Below, one piece after another: positions 48,230-60,883 of a stretch of DNA of 64,000 nt; position 1 is the first letter of the stretch, and every line of letters starts with the position of its first letter. The DNA comes from Jacaranda mimosifolia (lineage: Eukaryota > Streptophyta > Magnoliopsida > Lamiales > Bignoniaceae), in contig CM032121.1 of NCBI GenBank assembly GCA_018894105.1, forward strand, positions 23,591,730-23,655,729. Direction: 5' to 3'. Under the pieces are notes generated by a model, which saw nothing but the letters and a program-made list of their open reading frames with translations, was not told the DNA's origin and made no database searches. Position numbers and translations under genes: made by a program.

Positions 48230-49320
48230 AAGAAATAAGCTAGACGCAGCCTTTTCACATGGGCTGGTGCAAGCTGTAGCTTCCCTTATCTCGACCGTGA
48301 TCCCATCTATGGCCTAGTCGAGCTTATCCTCGTCAGTGGTGTCGACTACAATGACTTGTCGCAAACCTTCAACCTCTTGCTCTTGTATAGAAAAGGGGTA
48401 CACTGACTGGACGAGATGGTCCGGCTTCATCGCCTAAGAACTGACATTCGGCGGCTAGAAAGTACTTGGCCACGTCTATCTCCTTGTTCTTGATCTTGTA
48501 GGCAAACTTATTGGCAAATTCGAATTCTTAACCCAGAGAGGAATTTTTGAGTGAGTAGGAGGTTCTGCCGCTTCAGTATGAGAATCTTCAGGGTAGTCCT
48601 CTGGCTACTTGTTCTTAAACTTGCTAAGTCGAGCCTTATCCTCCTCACGGAATTGGTAGCCCAAGACTCTAGCTGCTTCACTGGCCTTTCGAACCCTTCA
48701 TTGGCATCGTCCATGCTAAATACCATGATGGCATTGGTAAAGGCAGCGGTCAACATAAACTGCTACACCGCCCCCTTGCGGATATCAGGCAACATATTGA
48801 AAAATCAGTCCTTACATAACGAAGGTAGCTCTTGTAACCCCATGCCTAACTAGAGAGAGGTATCCTCGACTTCAGCTTTTACTTTCTTTAACAAGTCATC
48901 AAAATGACTCTTTTCAGTTACAGCTGCCACCAATTTCTCGTCAACTCCTCGATCCTAGACTCAAAGGACTTGACCTTTGTCTAGGAGAGCTCAGATTGCT
49001 CCTTTTCCAAATTCTCGTATTTTCATTTCCTGTAGCTATGGTTGGCCTGTAATAGTTGCAATCGGTGATGTAGGTTGCAACACCATTGCCTGACCTACAT
49101 AGAACAACAACAAGGGCATTAATAATAAATAAGTGGAGCACTACAACAAACTGAACAACAACATCACCTTACCATGTTTACATGGTACACAAACGCCTTC
49201 AATGCTTCAACTTATTGAACTTCAAGCATTTTTTTTGGTGTTTGAGAAATAGACTAGCCGTAAACACTTTCAATGGGGTCACTTTTACTAATCCCACATC
49301 TATTATCGAAGCGGTGCTTG
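48230..49320 (-). pseudogene. Antisense frame, C-terminal part
   Basis: On the minus strand, frames here read coiled-coil-like protein, for example ERPVKQLESWATNSVRRIRL in the open segment 48508-48756 and FANKFAYKIKNKEIDVAKYF near 48480. It looks like the C-terminal part of the antisense frame of Tat-like elements. The N-terminal parts lie at 59633-60883 and 63124-63227, separated by the two younger insertions. Stops are present. Confidence 0.55.
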
Positions 49321-51557
49321 TGAGAGTAAGAGTAGCGTTAGGATCCATAAATCAAAACTTCATAAGCTTGAAAATAACTAAGCTACTCAAGCGACCAAGG
49401 ATCTAGTCATGCTATAGATCTGGATTAGAAAGAAGAATTACCTCTTGTAGCTCAAAACAAGGAGAAGATCAACTATCTTTCTCGGATACAGAAATTGTTT
49501 GGAATCAGCATAGTGGAAATGCGGCAGCCTTTGCCTCGGTTATACTTCTCCAAAATCACCAAATTAAATTTGGAATGCCTCCACACACTGAGGAAGCTAC
49601 AATGAAAAAATTAGAGCAAAAATCTTTCTGGATCGCTCTAGAAAAATTCTCCAATCGGAAGCCACTGCAAGTGGATCTCCAAAACTGAGCAAGTTAAGTG
49701 CCTTGTCTCTATTAGTATGATCCACACACCAATCATCAATCTTCCAATTTACCCTCACTAGAAGCTGGAGTTAGAGGGGAGAAAATGAGGTAGAGGAAGC
49801 CGATTTTCAGGTTGGGAAGACGAAGGAATGCAAAGCTTCAACCCATTATGCAATGCATGGAGAGAGAGAGTTATTGTAGGGAATGCAAAGAATCTTATCT
49901 TCACACTTTTCAGCAATGTGATGGCTGAATTTGCTTACCCTCTATATCTATATATAGAGGTAGAAAGTGTGATGCTAGTTGGCATCACACCTTCTTCAAG
50001 ATGACTGCCCAAGTGGCATGCCAAGTTGGCAAATTCAAATTCAAGTCTGACTTAAATTTCATGTGCATTTCAATTACATTTGGAATCTAATTCCAAATTA
50101 ATTAAGATGCTAATTTAAATGAACACTTCATTTAATTTTTCCTTCAAAAAGTATTCTTCCCATTAATTAAATTGAGCACTTTCATTTAATTAATTAACTG
50201 TTGATTTAACTCTTAAATCAAACAAGCTTAACTCCTAAGCTTAAATTAGTTAACTTAACTCTTTAAGTCAGCTTGATCAATTGATGGTCAACATGGTACC
50301 AAATAATTAACTCCTTAATTATTGGTCTAATTTAACTCCTTAAATTAGTTGATTAATTTAACACTTAAATTAATCAAACCAAAATTGACCGTTAAACTAG
50401 ATCCTTGAAAATTGGTCACCAAAAGGTGATTTTTGTAACACTTAGAAAATTGCTCTACCAATTTTGGAAGTTAATTGGATTTTGTGTGTGATCCAATAGG
50501 TTCTCCCATTCATTGGAATTGAGCTCACAACTTTTTGTAACTTTTGAATATCTTATATTCATTTTAGTTTAAAACTTCTTTTAAATTAATCGACTCAATT
50601 CAGTTGATCTCATTAATTGAAAAGTACCCTATCTCTATGGTTGATGTCCAACCTTAAGCCCATGCAACCCAACTAATTGGCCAAAATGAATATTCTGGAG
50701 AACCATCATAGCTCTACGAGTACCATGCAAATACGGTCCTACCGTCTCCTATCTTTCGAAAGAGGCATAGGGTAAGATACTTGCCGGCTCCCTTATAGCC
50801 TCGATACTATGTCTCTATTCTTAACGTTCAATTCCCTTATGTGACCTCACCTTTGGAAAACTCATTTTCTAAATTATCACACCACCTTACACAATGATTT
50901 CTTGGAATCAATCATTGTAGAACATATAGGAGATGCATTCCCTCTTCACAAAAGCGAGGAGTCTGATTTCATCTTGGATCTCACAAACCTCCATGCCAAG
51001 TAGCTCATACCTAACCTCAATCCGAAAGACCCGCTAAGTGGTCATGGAAGAGTCAAAGCATGAGGACCGAACACAAGGTTACCATGGATCCTTAGGTCAG
51101 AGGACTAATAATATGCACTAGCGTAAGCGGGAGAATTAACTACTACCGACATTCCACTATGGCTATCTAGTGGATTCTCTAGAGGGTCTTCATAATAAGA
51201 ACCCACTAACATGCACCCGTATCTCATATAGTTACTCATGGAATGGAGCAATTTCTAACTCTTGAATTTATGCATCGTTAGTGCAAGTCTACCCAGATCT
51301 TAGATGCCCCCTCTCATAAAACCTACGATTTGGAATATTTAAGATCATGATCGTGTAAGACTTATTCCATGATCACCACCCAGTAAACTGACCAAGTCCC
51401 ATAGTCATGTGTGATCTAAGGGCTTCATCCACATGCAAGTGAAGTAAGCATAAGATGAAAGTGGCCATGTACATAATATCATTCAATCAAGATTGTTTTA
51501 CGATGAAATAGTTTTTACAAGGCCAATCTAATTGGCTGGTTGGGCACTGTTCCAACA
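49321..51557 (-). repeat. 3' LTR of copia element
   Basis: 2237 bp. On the plus strand it starts TGAGAGTAAGAGTAGCGTTAGG and ends TTCCAACA. Adjacent at 51558-51575 is the minus-strand polypurine tract CCAAGCGGGAGAT. Confidence 0.9.
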
Positions 51558-51575
51558 ATCTCCCGCTTGGCCTAA
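51558..51575 (-). other. Polypurine tract of copia element
   Basis: The minus strand reads CCAAGCGGGAGAT directly before TGTTGGAACAG of the LTR, the usual copia form (GGGAGATTGTTGG). Confidence 0.85.
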
Positions 51576-51685
51576 AGCCAATTCCCTATGGCCTTGAGAC
51601 CTATCTTTTCAAGATGTTCTTCAAAGACCTTTTGCGTTAGGGGTCTAGTTAGTGGATTTGCAATATTCTCTTCCGAGGCAACTCT

Positions 51686-52264
51686 TTACATTGTGATGTG
51701 GCTTCTATCAATGATATCCCAAATTAAATGACGTTGCCTTAATGTGTGCTTGGATTTCTGATGAGAACTTGGTTCTTTGGCTTGCGCCATTACCTCGGTG
51801 TTGTCACAATAGACAACTATTGAATCAATAATGTTGGGCACTACATTCAACTCTTGAATGAAGTTTTTCATCCAAACACCTTCCTTTTCAGCTTCTAAAG
51901 CCACAATATACTCTGCTTCAGTAGTGGAATTGGCTGTGGTGTCTTGTTTGGAACTCTTACAAATCACCACGTTGCCATTAAGGAAAAATATAAATCCCGA
52001 AGTGGGTTTGAGGTCATCTACATCGGATTGGAAACTCGAATCCAAAAATCCCTCTAGTTTCAATTCTCTATTGTTGTATACTAAAAACAAGTCCTTAGTC
52101 CTTCTCAAGTACTTAAGAATCATTTTCATGGTTATCCAGAGACTCTCATTGGAATTAGATTGGAACCTACTTGTAACGCTTAGCGAATGTGTCACATCCG
52201 GTCTTGTACATTGAACTGCATAAATTATGCTACCAATAGCGGAGGCATAAGGTATGTGAGACAT
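51686..52264 (-). CDS. Copia RNase H domain, open frame
   Basis: A 192-codon frame covers the end of RT and the RNase H domain. SHIPYASAIGSIIYAVQCTR and the RPDVTHSLSV block come first. Then come FLDSSFQSDVDDLKPTSGFI, SKQDTTANSTTEAEYIVALE (the conserved STTEAEY), VVYCDNTEVMAQAKEPSSH and the KSKHTL tail near the polyprotein end. The acidic residues expected for RNase H are present. It is part of a polyprotein and has no start of its own; upstream pol is broken, so it is probably not expressed as a functional enzyme. Confidence 0.8.
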   Translation of the reverse strand: MSHIPYASAIGSIIYAVQCTRPDVTHSLSVTSRFQSNSNESLWITMKMILKYLRRTKDLFLVYNNRELKLEGFLDSSFQSDVDDLKPTSGFIFFLNGNVVICKSSKQDTTANSTTEAEYIVALEAEKEGVWMKNFIQELNVVPNIIDSIVVYCDNTEVMAQAKEPSSHQKSKHTLRQRHLIWDIIDRSHITM

Positions 52265-53190
52265 CTTTCATTTCTCTTCCTCAGTCTTAGGGGCCATAGA
52301 CTTTGAGAGACGAATGCCATGTCCCATAGGAAGAAATCAGTTCTTGGATTCTTCCATACTAAACCTCTTTAGCATTTTGTCAATGTATGGGGTTTGGGAT
52401 AGCCACAACATCCTCTTAGATCTATCTTTACAGATGCGTATTCCCAATATGTAGGATGCTTTTCTCAAATCCTTCATGAAAAATTGTATAGATAACCACG
52501 CTCTAGTACACTCTAACATTCCTACTTTGTTCCCAATGAGAAGGATGTCATCGACATAAAGCCCAATAAACTATACTAAACTCCCACTAGCATTCTTGTA
52601 CAGATATGGTTTATACATATTTTTAACAAAGCCAAACGATTTAACCGTTTTGTCAAAATGTATGTTCCAACTTTGGGACACTTGTTTAAGTCCATAAATG
52701 GATCTCTGGAGTTTGCAAACCTTTTGCTTACTCCCCTTAGATGTAAAACCTTATGGTTGCTCCATATAAATTTATTCTTCAATGTCACCATCGAGGAAAG
52801 CGATTTTCACATCCATTTGCCATATCTCATAGTCATAAGATGCGGCTATGGCAAGTAGAATCTGAATGGACTTAGGCACAGCTACTAGTGAAAAGGTTTC
52901 CTCAAAATCGATACCAGGTCTTTGAGCGTAAACCTTTGCCACTAATGCGCCTTAAAAGTCATCACTTCTCCATCTATTCTAAGTTTTCGCTTATAGATCT
53001 ACTTGCAACCAATGGGAACTATTCCCTTTGGTGGATCTACCAAAGCCCATACTTTGTTTGAGTACATGGAGTCCATTTTAGATCTCATGGCTTCAAGCTA
53101 ACGTCTCGAATCTATATCCAACATAGCTTCTTCATAGGTCATCGGATCATTATCCGATTTGCTCATCTCATGAAGGAATTCAAACCTTTC
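52265..53190 (-). pseudogene. Copia reverse transcriptase, broken
   Basis: Segments read GLYVDDILLIGNKVGMLE (the intact YVDD box lies at about 52545-52558), DLRKASYILGIRICKDRSKR and LSQTPYIDKMLKRFSMEESK (52337-52519), and, upstream, VSKRFANSRDPFMDL in a decayed block. Stops and frameshifts separate the parts. The catalytic box is intact, but no continuous RT exists. Confidence 0.8.
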
Positions 53191-53193
53191 GAG

Positions 53194-54328
53194 TTACTTC
53201 CCGCCTCGATCCGACCTACATAGAGGTTGTGTACTAGGCTCTACTTGCTTGTTTGTTTCCACCGCTTGTGGGATTTCATAATCATCTTGAACTTCATCAA
53301 GTTCAACAACAACGCCATTTCTATCTAATAGAAATTGCTTTTCCAAAAAGTAATCGTTCCTTAAGACAAACACCTTTTGTTTTGAAGGATCATAGAAGTA
53401 GTAATCCATAGACTCTCTAGGGTATCCCACAAACTTGCAAAAGGTGGATCTACCATCCAACTTATCTCCCACTGTCCGTCTCACGTAGGGGGGAGATCCC
53501 CAAACCTTGAGGTATTGGTAAGAGAGTGCTTTGCCATGCCATATCTCATATGGTGTTTTGGGCACTAACTTGGAAGGTACTATATTTAGTAGCTTCGCTG
53601 CTATGAGTAAGGCGTATCCCCAAATGGATATAGGCACATCGAAAAAGCTCATCAGGGAACGTACCATGTCCAACAAGATACAGTTTCTCCTATCAGCTAC
53701 TACATTGTGTTAGGGTGTTCTGGGTGGAGTCTATTGAGAGAGAATCCCATTCTCCTTTAGATAATCTAAGAATTCGGTGCTCAAGTATTCTCCTCCTCGA
53801 TCGGATCGAAGAGCTTTAATACGTAACCCTAATTATTTTTCCACTTCACTCCTATACTCTTTGAACTTTTCAAAGGCTTTGGATTTGTTCTTCATAAGAA
53901 ACACTTGTTTAAAATCGACTAGAGTCATCGGTAAAGGTGATGAAGTAGGAATAGCCTCCTCTCTCACTAACTCTTAGTTGCCCACAAATGTCCATATGGA
54001 TCAAATCCAAGAGACTTGTGAAACGCTCCATTTGTCCTATAAAAGGAGCCTTAGTCATTTTTCCTTTTAAACAAGATTCACAAGTAGGAAGATCCTCAAT
54101 GCTACTAACATTTAGTGCTTTGAGAGCATCTAACTTGTTCATCTTATTTTTAGAAATATGTCCAAGTCTTGTATGCCACAAAAGGGCATCTTCTTGGTTA
54201 TCTAACTTTCTTTTACTTGATTGAATGTGCATTAGTGAAAGTTGAGAATCAAGTATGTACAATCTATCTATTAATGTACCTTGAGCAATCAAAGAACCAT
54301 TCTTTAATGCTACCAACGTCCCATTCAA
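53194..54328 (-). pseudogene. Copia GAG-pre-integrase and integrase, broken
   Basis: The right-hand frame (53909-54328) has the HHCC module (LLWHTRLGHISKNKM, CESCLKGKMTKAPF). The core starts at HMDICGQL and FITFTDDSSR, where the first two catalytic Asp residues are visible. A broken stretch near 53700-53830 reads LRSDRGGEYLSTEFLDYL and holds the catalytic Glu. The left frame (53194-53676) has PISIWGYALLIAAKLLN, TPYEIWHGKALSYQYLKVWG and FVGYPRES. Stops fall in the SQ*TPPRTP*HN region. Confidence 0.85.
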
Positions 54329-54410
54329 TATAGAAAAATCAAATCCTTCATTATTAAGAATGGGAATTGAAATAATATTCTTTACAAGATGATGTACATA
54401 ATAAACTAGA

Positions 54411-55420
54411 TCAAGTGAAAAGCAAGCATTCCCCCAAGTCCAACTTGATAACGCCTTGGAAAATGGCTGTAACTCTTGCTATATTTCCTAAGTAAAGGAT
54501 CATAGCCCCTTCATGAAGACTCTTTCTTCTTTTCATCCCTTGTAACAAATTACAAAGGTGAGAACCGTATACGGTATCAAATACCCATGTGGAAGAATTA
54601 GTCGTCATGTGCACTTCAATAAAGTACATACCCTTCTCAAGGGTTGCAAAGTAAGCTTTTGCAATTTCTTTTTTAATGCCCTTTTTCGCAACAGTGGAAA
54701 AGCTAACTTCGGTTTTAACCTTCTTTTTAACCCTCCCGAAACTCTTCTTGGGTTGCTTCCTTTTCGAGAAAGAATTTTTCTTCCTCTTACCTCCCTTGAC
54801 TTGGAGGAGGATGGAAGCATAAGGGGCTTCTCCTTTCTCATAGTTGCCTCCATGGTCACAAGCATATTGATCAATTCATTAATCGTAACATCTTACTTGT
54901 ACATGTTGAAGTTCATAACGAATTGATCATATGATGGTGGTAATGATTATAGGATCAAATCCACGTAAAGGTCATTATCCATGACCATATCTAACTTTCC
55001 AAGCTTCTCGATGAGTCCTATCATCTTGAGGCCGTGGTCATAGACATTGGACCCTTCACTCATCCTTGCCCTAAAGAACTCTTTTGACGAAGTGAGCCTT
55101 TCGTGTGTACTTTGTAACCATACAACTCTTGCAACTATACATAGATCTCTCGAGCAAGTTTCATGTGCTCATGAGTCTTTTGGAGCTTGTTGGACATGGA
55201 TGCCATCATGACAACCTCACTTGTAGATCATCATCTACAAATTTTGTGAACATTTCACGTGGTGCGTCGTTGGCGTCATCACCAATTATGTCCATTGCAC
55301 TTTGATCGAGGACTCAAGTCTACTTTTTAGAGTCAAATGATTTTAAGGTTTCTTAACCAATCTTGGAAGTTTAGCCCAATTAGATTATTGGTTTCCGAAA
55401 TGCTTGCGAGTGGATTTTTA
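54411..55420 (-). pseudogene. Copia gag and protease, broken
   Basis: Gag reads LNFQDWLRNLKI near 55350, then SNKLQKTHEHMKLAREIYV and INMLVTMEATMRKEKPLMLP, followed by a lysine-rich linker (54605-54874). The protease frame (54411-54629) reads STWVFDTVYGSHLCNLLQG; the active site DTG is DTV, so the catalytic Gly is lost. Frameshifts and stops occur throughout gag. Confidence 0.75.
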
Positions 55421-57358
55421 GCCATTTTTTTTGAAGATTTTGAAAATCTACAAGAGGCGAAAAAAGAGTATAAGCATGTGATTAAGTTTGATATTAAAAA
55501 CATGTTTATGGTCTTTCAAGTACGTTTTCCTTCCACTATTTTATCAGATCCTTCACCCCCAAGAAGAATTCGGGAAATCATATTTCCTAGTGAGAATCAA
55601 GATCCTAAAGACTTACAAGTGGACCTTCGTGACCGGATGTATATTCATGAGCAATCTAAAGGTAAGAAAAATTTTCTAATTGCATCTCATGCAATTCTTG
55701 ATATATTTTACCTCACCATTTCATGTGGATCTCCTAATAGACAACCTCTACATTACTCGGTGTTGAGCCAAACTTACCAATCAAACTTTGATTCGAGACA
55801 GGCGCCACAACATCCCCTGTGACCGAGTGTATAATGTGTAGGTATTCCTAAATCAAAGGTGCATCTCATGCAAAGTGTATGGTCACAACTTTCCACCTAA
55901 GTATGACCCCCATGATCGGATGCATATAACACAAAGGTGGTAGCGTCGTCATGCCATATACTATTGGTAGAAGGCTTGGATTAATTAAAACTCTTTTAAT
56001 TTGTATCCATTTTGACTTAGTATTTGAAAAGCACTTAGACATTCTAAGTGGAGGGTTTTTTCTTGCAAAGATCTCATCATTTTTTATCTTCTTATTTAGG
56101 TTTTCTATATCCTAAACATACATCTCATACATCAATAGGATATGGAAAGCATAAATAAGTAAATGCGCCTAGCATGTTCCTAGGGTGGGATGACCATAAG
56201 CCTAACCAAGTGGTGCACTTAGGGCCATAAGTGCACCGCCTAGTTGATTATAGGTGGGTTGATTAATTCTAGCTATTATATGATTGTATCCCATACATTT
56301 ATGGGTCTTCAAAAGTCTCCATGCCTCCATTGGTCTCCATTGCTCCATGCAATATTTACATGAATATAAAAACCTCACTCCTAGTGATTCTATTCTCATA
56401 ACATTTACAAGGTAGAAATAAAGAAACAACCTATTTCAACAACTTGAAATAATTAAAATCAATATTAAATGCCCATGATCATCCCCATTCATTCATCATC
56501 CATTCAACAATTAAATGAACAATAAATAAATCTAGAATTAACAATTAATTCTAACAATTAAATACTTATCTCATAAGCAAGTAATTGAACAAGCATAAAA
56601 TTTATGCCTTAATAGGAAGATAAACTTTAACCAATTTTCAAAGAGAATAAAAATGTCAAACATAATTTTGAGAACTTGCACAATATTTGTGTATCTACTG
56701 TGTACAAAAACATTTCAAGCACAAAAGGAGTTAGAAAAATGGGCTCAAAACTCACCAAAACTCAAAACAGGGGCTTCCGCCCAGCTTGGGCACACTGCTA
56801 GGAAGGCCACATGCACAACGTCCATGCAGCGCCTGGTTGCCCCTAATTTTGGGGTTTCAAAGTATGTCAAGCCATTTTTCACTCAACTTTCATGCACCAA
56901 TAGTTTTAGCACATGTTCCCACCATTAAAACACACATTATAGATGAATTTCCAAATTTAAAACCTCTATTAAAAAAGAAAATTTAAGTGCTCAATCATGC
57001 CTTCAAAAATTAGAAAAAGCTAGAAACATATTCTTCAAAATCTCCAATACAACTCCAATCAAATTACATCTAAAAATGACCAAAACTCTTTTGATCAAAT
57101 ATCAACATGTTATATCACCATATAACATCAATAAATGCTAAATCAACATTCAACATTTATCACTACGAATTTAGACATACTAAAACATGAATCAACACTT
57201 AAATCACATAAAAGCATGCTTTCAATTCATCAAGCAATAGAGCCACAAGCATCATCAACCAAACACTTCAATCCATCCCCTGGATCAAGTGTTTGGTGAT
57301 ATTGATCAATTCATCAGATGAATCGATCAAACAATAATCCAAAACATAGCATGAAAAA
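55421..57358 (-). other. Long leader of the copia element
   Basis: About 1.9 kb lies between the primer site and gag, long for a copia leader. A plus-strand ORF of 161 codons (55337-55822) overlaps the gag start in antisense and shows no domain I recognise. A short GC-richer patch near 56760-56830 is the only compositional feature. I see no clear protein on the minus strand. Confidence 0.5.
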
Positions 57359-57371
57359 GGTTCTGATACCA
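57359..57371 (-). other. Primer binding site (initiator Met tRNA) of copia element
   Basis: The minus strand reads TGGTATCAGAACC, one base from the usual TGGTATCAGAGC form, two bases inside the 5' LTR. Confidence 0.92.
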
Positions 57372-57373
57372 CT

Positions 57374-59632
57374 TGAAAGCAAGAGGTGCATTAGGATCCA
57401 TAAATCAAATCTTCATAAGCTTGAAAATAACTAAGATACTCAAGCGACCAAGGATCTAGTCATGCTATAGATCTAGATTAAGAAGAAGAATTATCTCTTG
57501 TAGCTCAAAACAAGGAGAAGATCAACTATTTTTCTCGGATCCAAAAACTGTCTGGAATCGGCATAGTGGAAAGGCAGCAGCTTTTGTCCCAGTTATACTG
57601 ATCCAAAAATCACCAAATTAAATCTAGAATACCTCCACACATTTAGGAAGCTACTATGAAAAAATTAGAGCAAAAATATTTCTGGATCGCTCTAGAAAAA
57701 TTCTCCAACCGGAAGCCATTGCAGTTGGATCTCCAAAACCGAGCAAGTCAAGTGCCTTGCTTCTATTGGTATGATCCACACACCAATCAATCTTCCAATT
57801 TCCCCTCACTAGAAGTTGGAGTTAGAGAGGAGAAAATGAGATAGAGGAAGCTGATTTTCAGGTTGGGAAGAAGGAATGCAAAGCTTCAACCCATTATGCA
57901 ATGCATGGAGAGAGAGAGAGAGAGTTATTGGAGGGAATGCAAATAATCTTATCTTCACACTTTTCAGCAATGTGATGGCTGAATTTGCTTACCCTCTATA
58001 TCTATATATAGAGGGTAGAAGGCGTGATTCTAGTTGGCATCACACCTTCTTCAAGATGACCGCCCAAGTGGCATGCCAAGTTGGCAAATTCAAAGTCAAG
58101 TCTTACTTGAATTTCATGTGCATTTCAATTAGATTTGGAATCTAATTCCAAATTAATTAAGATGCTAATTCAAATGAACGCTTCATTTAAATTTTTTCTT
58201 CAAAATTATTCTTTCCATTAATTAAATTAAACACTTTAACTTAATTAATTAACTTTTGATTTAACTCTTAAATCAAACAAGCTTAACTCTTAAGCTTAAA
58301 TTAGTTAACTTAACTCTTTAAGTCAACTTGACCAATTGATGGTCAACATGGTACCAAATAATTAACTCCTTAATTATTGGTCTAATTTAACTCTTTAAAT
58401 TAGTTGATTAATTTAACACTTAAATTAATCAAACCAAAATTGACCGTTAAATTGGATCCTTGAAAATCGGTCACCAAAGGGTGATTTTTCAAACACTTAG
58501 AAAATTGCTCTACCAATTTTGGAAGCTAATTGGCTTTTGTGTGTGATCCAATAGGTTCTGCCATTCATTAGACATGGGCTCACAACTCTTTGTGACTTTT
58601 AAATGTCTTATATTCATTTTAGTTTAAAACTTCTTTTAAATTAATTGACTCAATTCAATTAATTTCATTAATTGAAGAGTACCCAATCTCTATGGTCGAT
58701 GTCCAACCTCAAGTGCATGGAGCCCAACTAATTGGCCAAAATGAATATTCTGAAGAACCATTATAGCTCTATGCGTACCATGCAAATACGGTTCTTCCGT
58801 CTTCGATCTCCCGAAAGAGGCATAGGGCAAGATATTTGTCGGCTCCTTAATTGCCTCAATACTGTGTCTCTATTCTTAATATTCGATTCCCTTATATGAC
58901 CTCACCTTTGGAAAACTCATTTTCTAAATTATCACACCACCTTGCACAAGGATTTCTTAGAATCGATCATTATAGAACACGTAGGAGATGCACTCGCCCT
59001 TCACAAAAGTGAGGAGTCGGATTCTATTTTGGATCTCACAAACCTCTATGCCAAGTTGCTCATACCCAATTTCAACCTGAAAGACCCACTAAGTGGTCAA
59101 GAAAAAGTCAAAGCATGAGGACTGGACACAAGGTTACATTGGATTCTCAGGTTAGAGGACTAATAATATGCACTAGCGTATGTGGGAGAATTAACCACTG
59201 CCGATATGCCATTACGGCTATCTAGTGGATTCTTTGGAGGGTCTTCAGTACCTTGTTCTCTAATAAGCACCTACTAAAATGCACCCATATCTCATACAGT
59301 CACTCATGGAACGGAGCAATTTCCAACTCTTAAATTTATGTATCGTTAGTGCAAGTCTATCTGGATCTTAGATGCCCCGTCTCATAAGATCCTATGACTT
59401 GGAAGATTTAAGATCACGACCGTGTAAGACTTATTCCATGATCCCCACCGAATGAACTGACCAAGTTCTATAGTCATGTGTGATCTAAGGGCTTTATCTA
59501 CATGCAAGTGAAGTAATATAAAGTATAAGATAAAGGTGGCCATATAAAGAATATCAATCAATTAAGATTATTTTACAATGAACTAGTTTTTAGAAGGCTA
59601 ATCTAATTGGCTTGCCGGGCACTATTGCAACA
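57374..59632 (-). repeat. 5' LTR of copia element
   Basis: 2259 bp. On the plus strand it starts TGAAAGCAAGAGGTGCATTAGG and ends ATTGCAACA. It aligns with 49321-51557 over its length, with scattered substitutions and small indels. Confidence 0.9.
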
Positions 59633-60883
59633 GTTTGACACCTTAATCCCTAGCCAGAAATGCAGTTTGGGAAAAGCTGGTAGCTTGAAGAGCTCATTAT
59701 CTGGGCAGCTACTCAAACGCATCAGAGTCATCAAGAGCGCCTGTCTTTCTTTTCTCTGCTTTTTTGCGGGAGCTGATCAATCAGGTCCCTTGACCTCAGC
59801 AGCCTTTTTCTTTGGTAGTGCCATACGACTAGCAACATCAGCTATACTCTATCAAGTAATTAGGTAGTTGCCACAGTTCGCGCTCAGAAACAAACAATGG
59901 AGCCTTCCTCTACTCTTGTGCATTTTGTTGCTTGGCTATGGCGAGTTGGTGAGCCCAATTCATGATCGACTGATATGGAAAAGAAAACACAACACAAGAA
60001 GATCGATCATAAACATAGCAAAAACAACAATAGTAGCGCAACATAATCGACTCCACTAGATGTACTTGTGGTGGTACCCTTAATGGAGCAGTTGACAAAC
60101 CTGCTAACACCAAATTCCTATCCTTAGTAAACCCAGGAGCCTCCATCTCTTCCAAACTCAACTAGATCTTGGATGGACGTGTAATGCCTCGTCGGATTCT
60201 CATTATTACGCATCATGACCCGACCCCTCAACTAGCCTCTTGGAATGTTAAAACTGCCTCCACTAGAAGCTCGAACAAAAAAATACCAGTTCTTCCAATC
60301 TTAACCATGAGAAGAAAAGGGGTCACAAATATTTTTGGATAAGGACGGGTAGTAAGATAATAAAAATCGAACTCCTTAGTGTTTCTTAATTTTCTGGATA
60401 TGGGCAGATGAAACATATTATTAAAATTTATGAAGGAAATGACTAATTATGAATCATCATAAGGATAACAAAACTATACAAGATGGAAAAATGGTTAGGC
60501 AATAGCTGGGTAATGCAAACTCGAAGACTTGTGGGTAGGTCAACTATGGGTTGTGCGATCGAAAACCTAAGACCGCACTTTAGAGGATCCTCGAACACAA
60601 CTATATACCCTTTTGGGGGTATATTCATCCTATCTCTCTAGAGGAATATGTTACCTACGCCTAATCGACTCCAAATCATCTGAAGAAATCTCCAACACTA
60701 TTTCACTATAATGTGCAGCTGTAAACAACCCCCCTTAACACCGGAGGTCGAGAAGCTTCACCAGACGAGCCCCTCTCATCAATTGCAAGGCCAGAGGTCC
60801 CTGCCTCCACATGAACCTCCATTTCCTGCTCACCGCCACTCCACTGCCAGAACAACTAAAAGTACTCGAGCCATTACTAGAAG
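59633..60883 (-). pseudogene. Antisense frame, middle part (Transposase_28-like)
   Basis: Minus-strand frames read a serine/glycine-rich segment with SNTSSNGSSTFSCSGSG (60735-60920), then IPPKGYIVVFEDPLKCGLRF and FSIAQPIVDLPTSLRVCITQ (60443-60628). This matches the conserved start of the plant Transposase_28 (putative gypsy-type transposon) domain, where a DPLKCGLRFP-like block is typical. Further phrases include KIGRTGIFLFE and LRVPPQVHLVES. Several shifts and stops are present. It joins 48230-49320 and 63124-63227 once the two insertions are set aside. Confidence 0.6.

Larger units (their letters stand above)
49321..59632 (-). mobile_element. Full-length Ty1/copia retrotransposon with 2.2-kb LTRs
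   Basis: The LTRs at 49321-51557 and 57374-59632 match throughout. The TSDs GCTTG (49316-49320) and GTTTG (59633-59637) differ at one base. The order on the minus strand is LTR, initiator-Met primer site, a long leader, gag, protease, integrase, RT, RNase H, polypurine tract, LTR: the Ty1/copia order, with integrase before RT. Almost all coding segments carry stops or shifts, except RNase H. It sits inside the antisense frame of the Tat-like element. Solo LTRs of the same family lie at 37268 and 60884. Confidence 0.92.

Noticed and set aside
51858..52214. 118-codon plus-strand ORF
   Set aside because: It is the antisense shadow of the copia RNase H frame.
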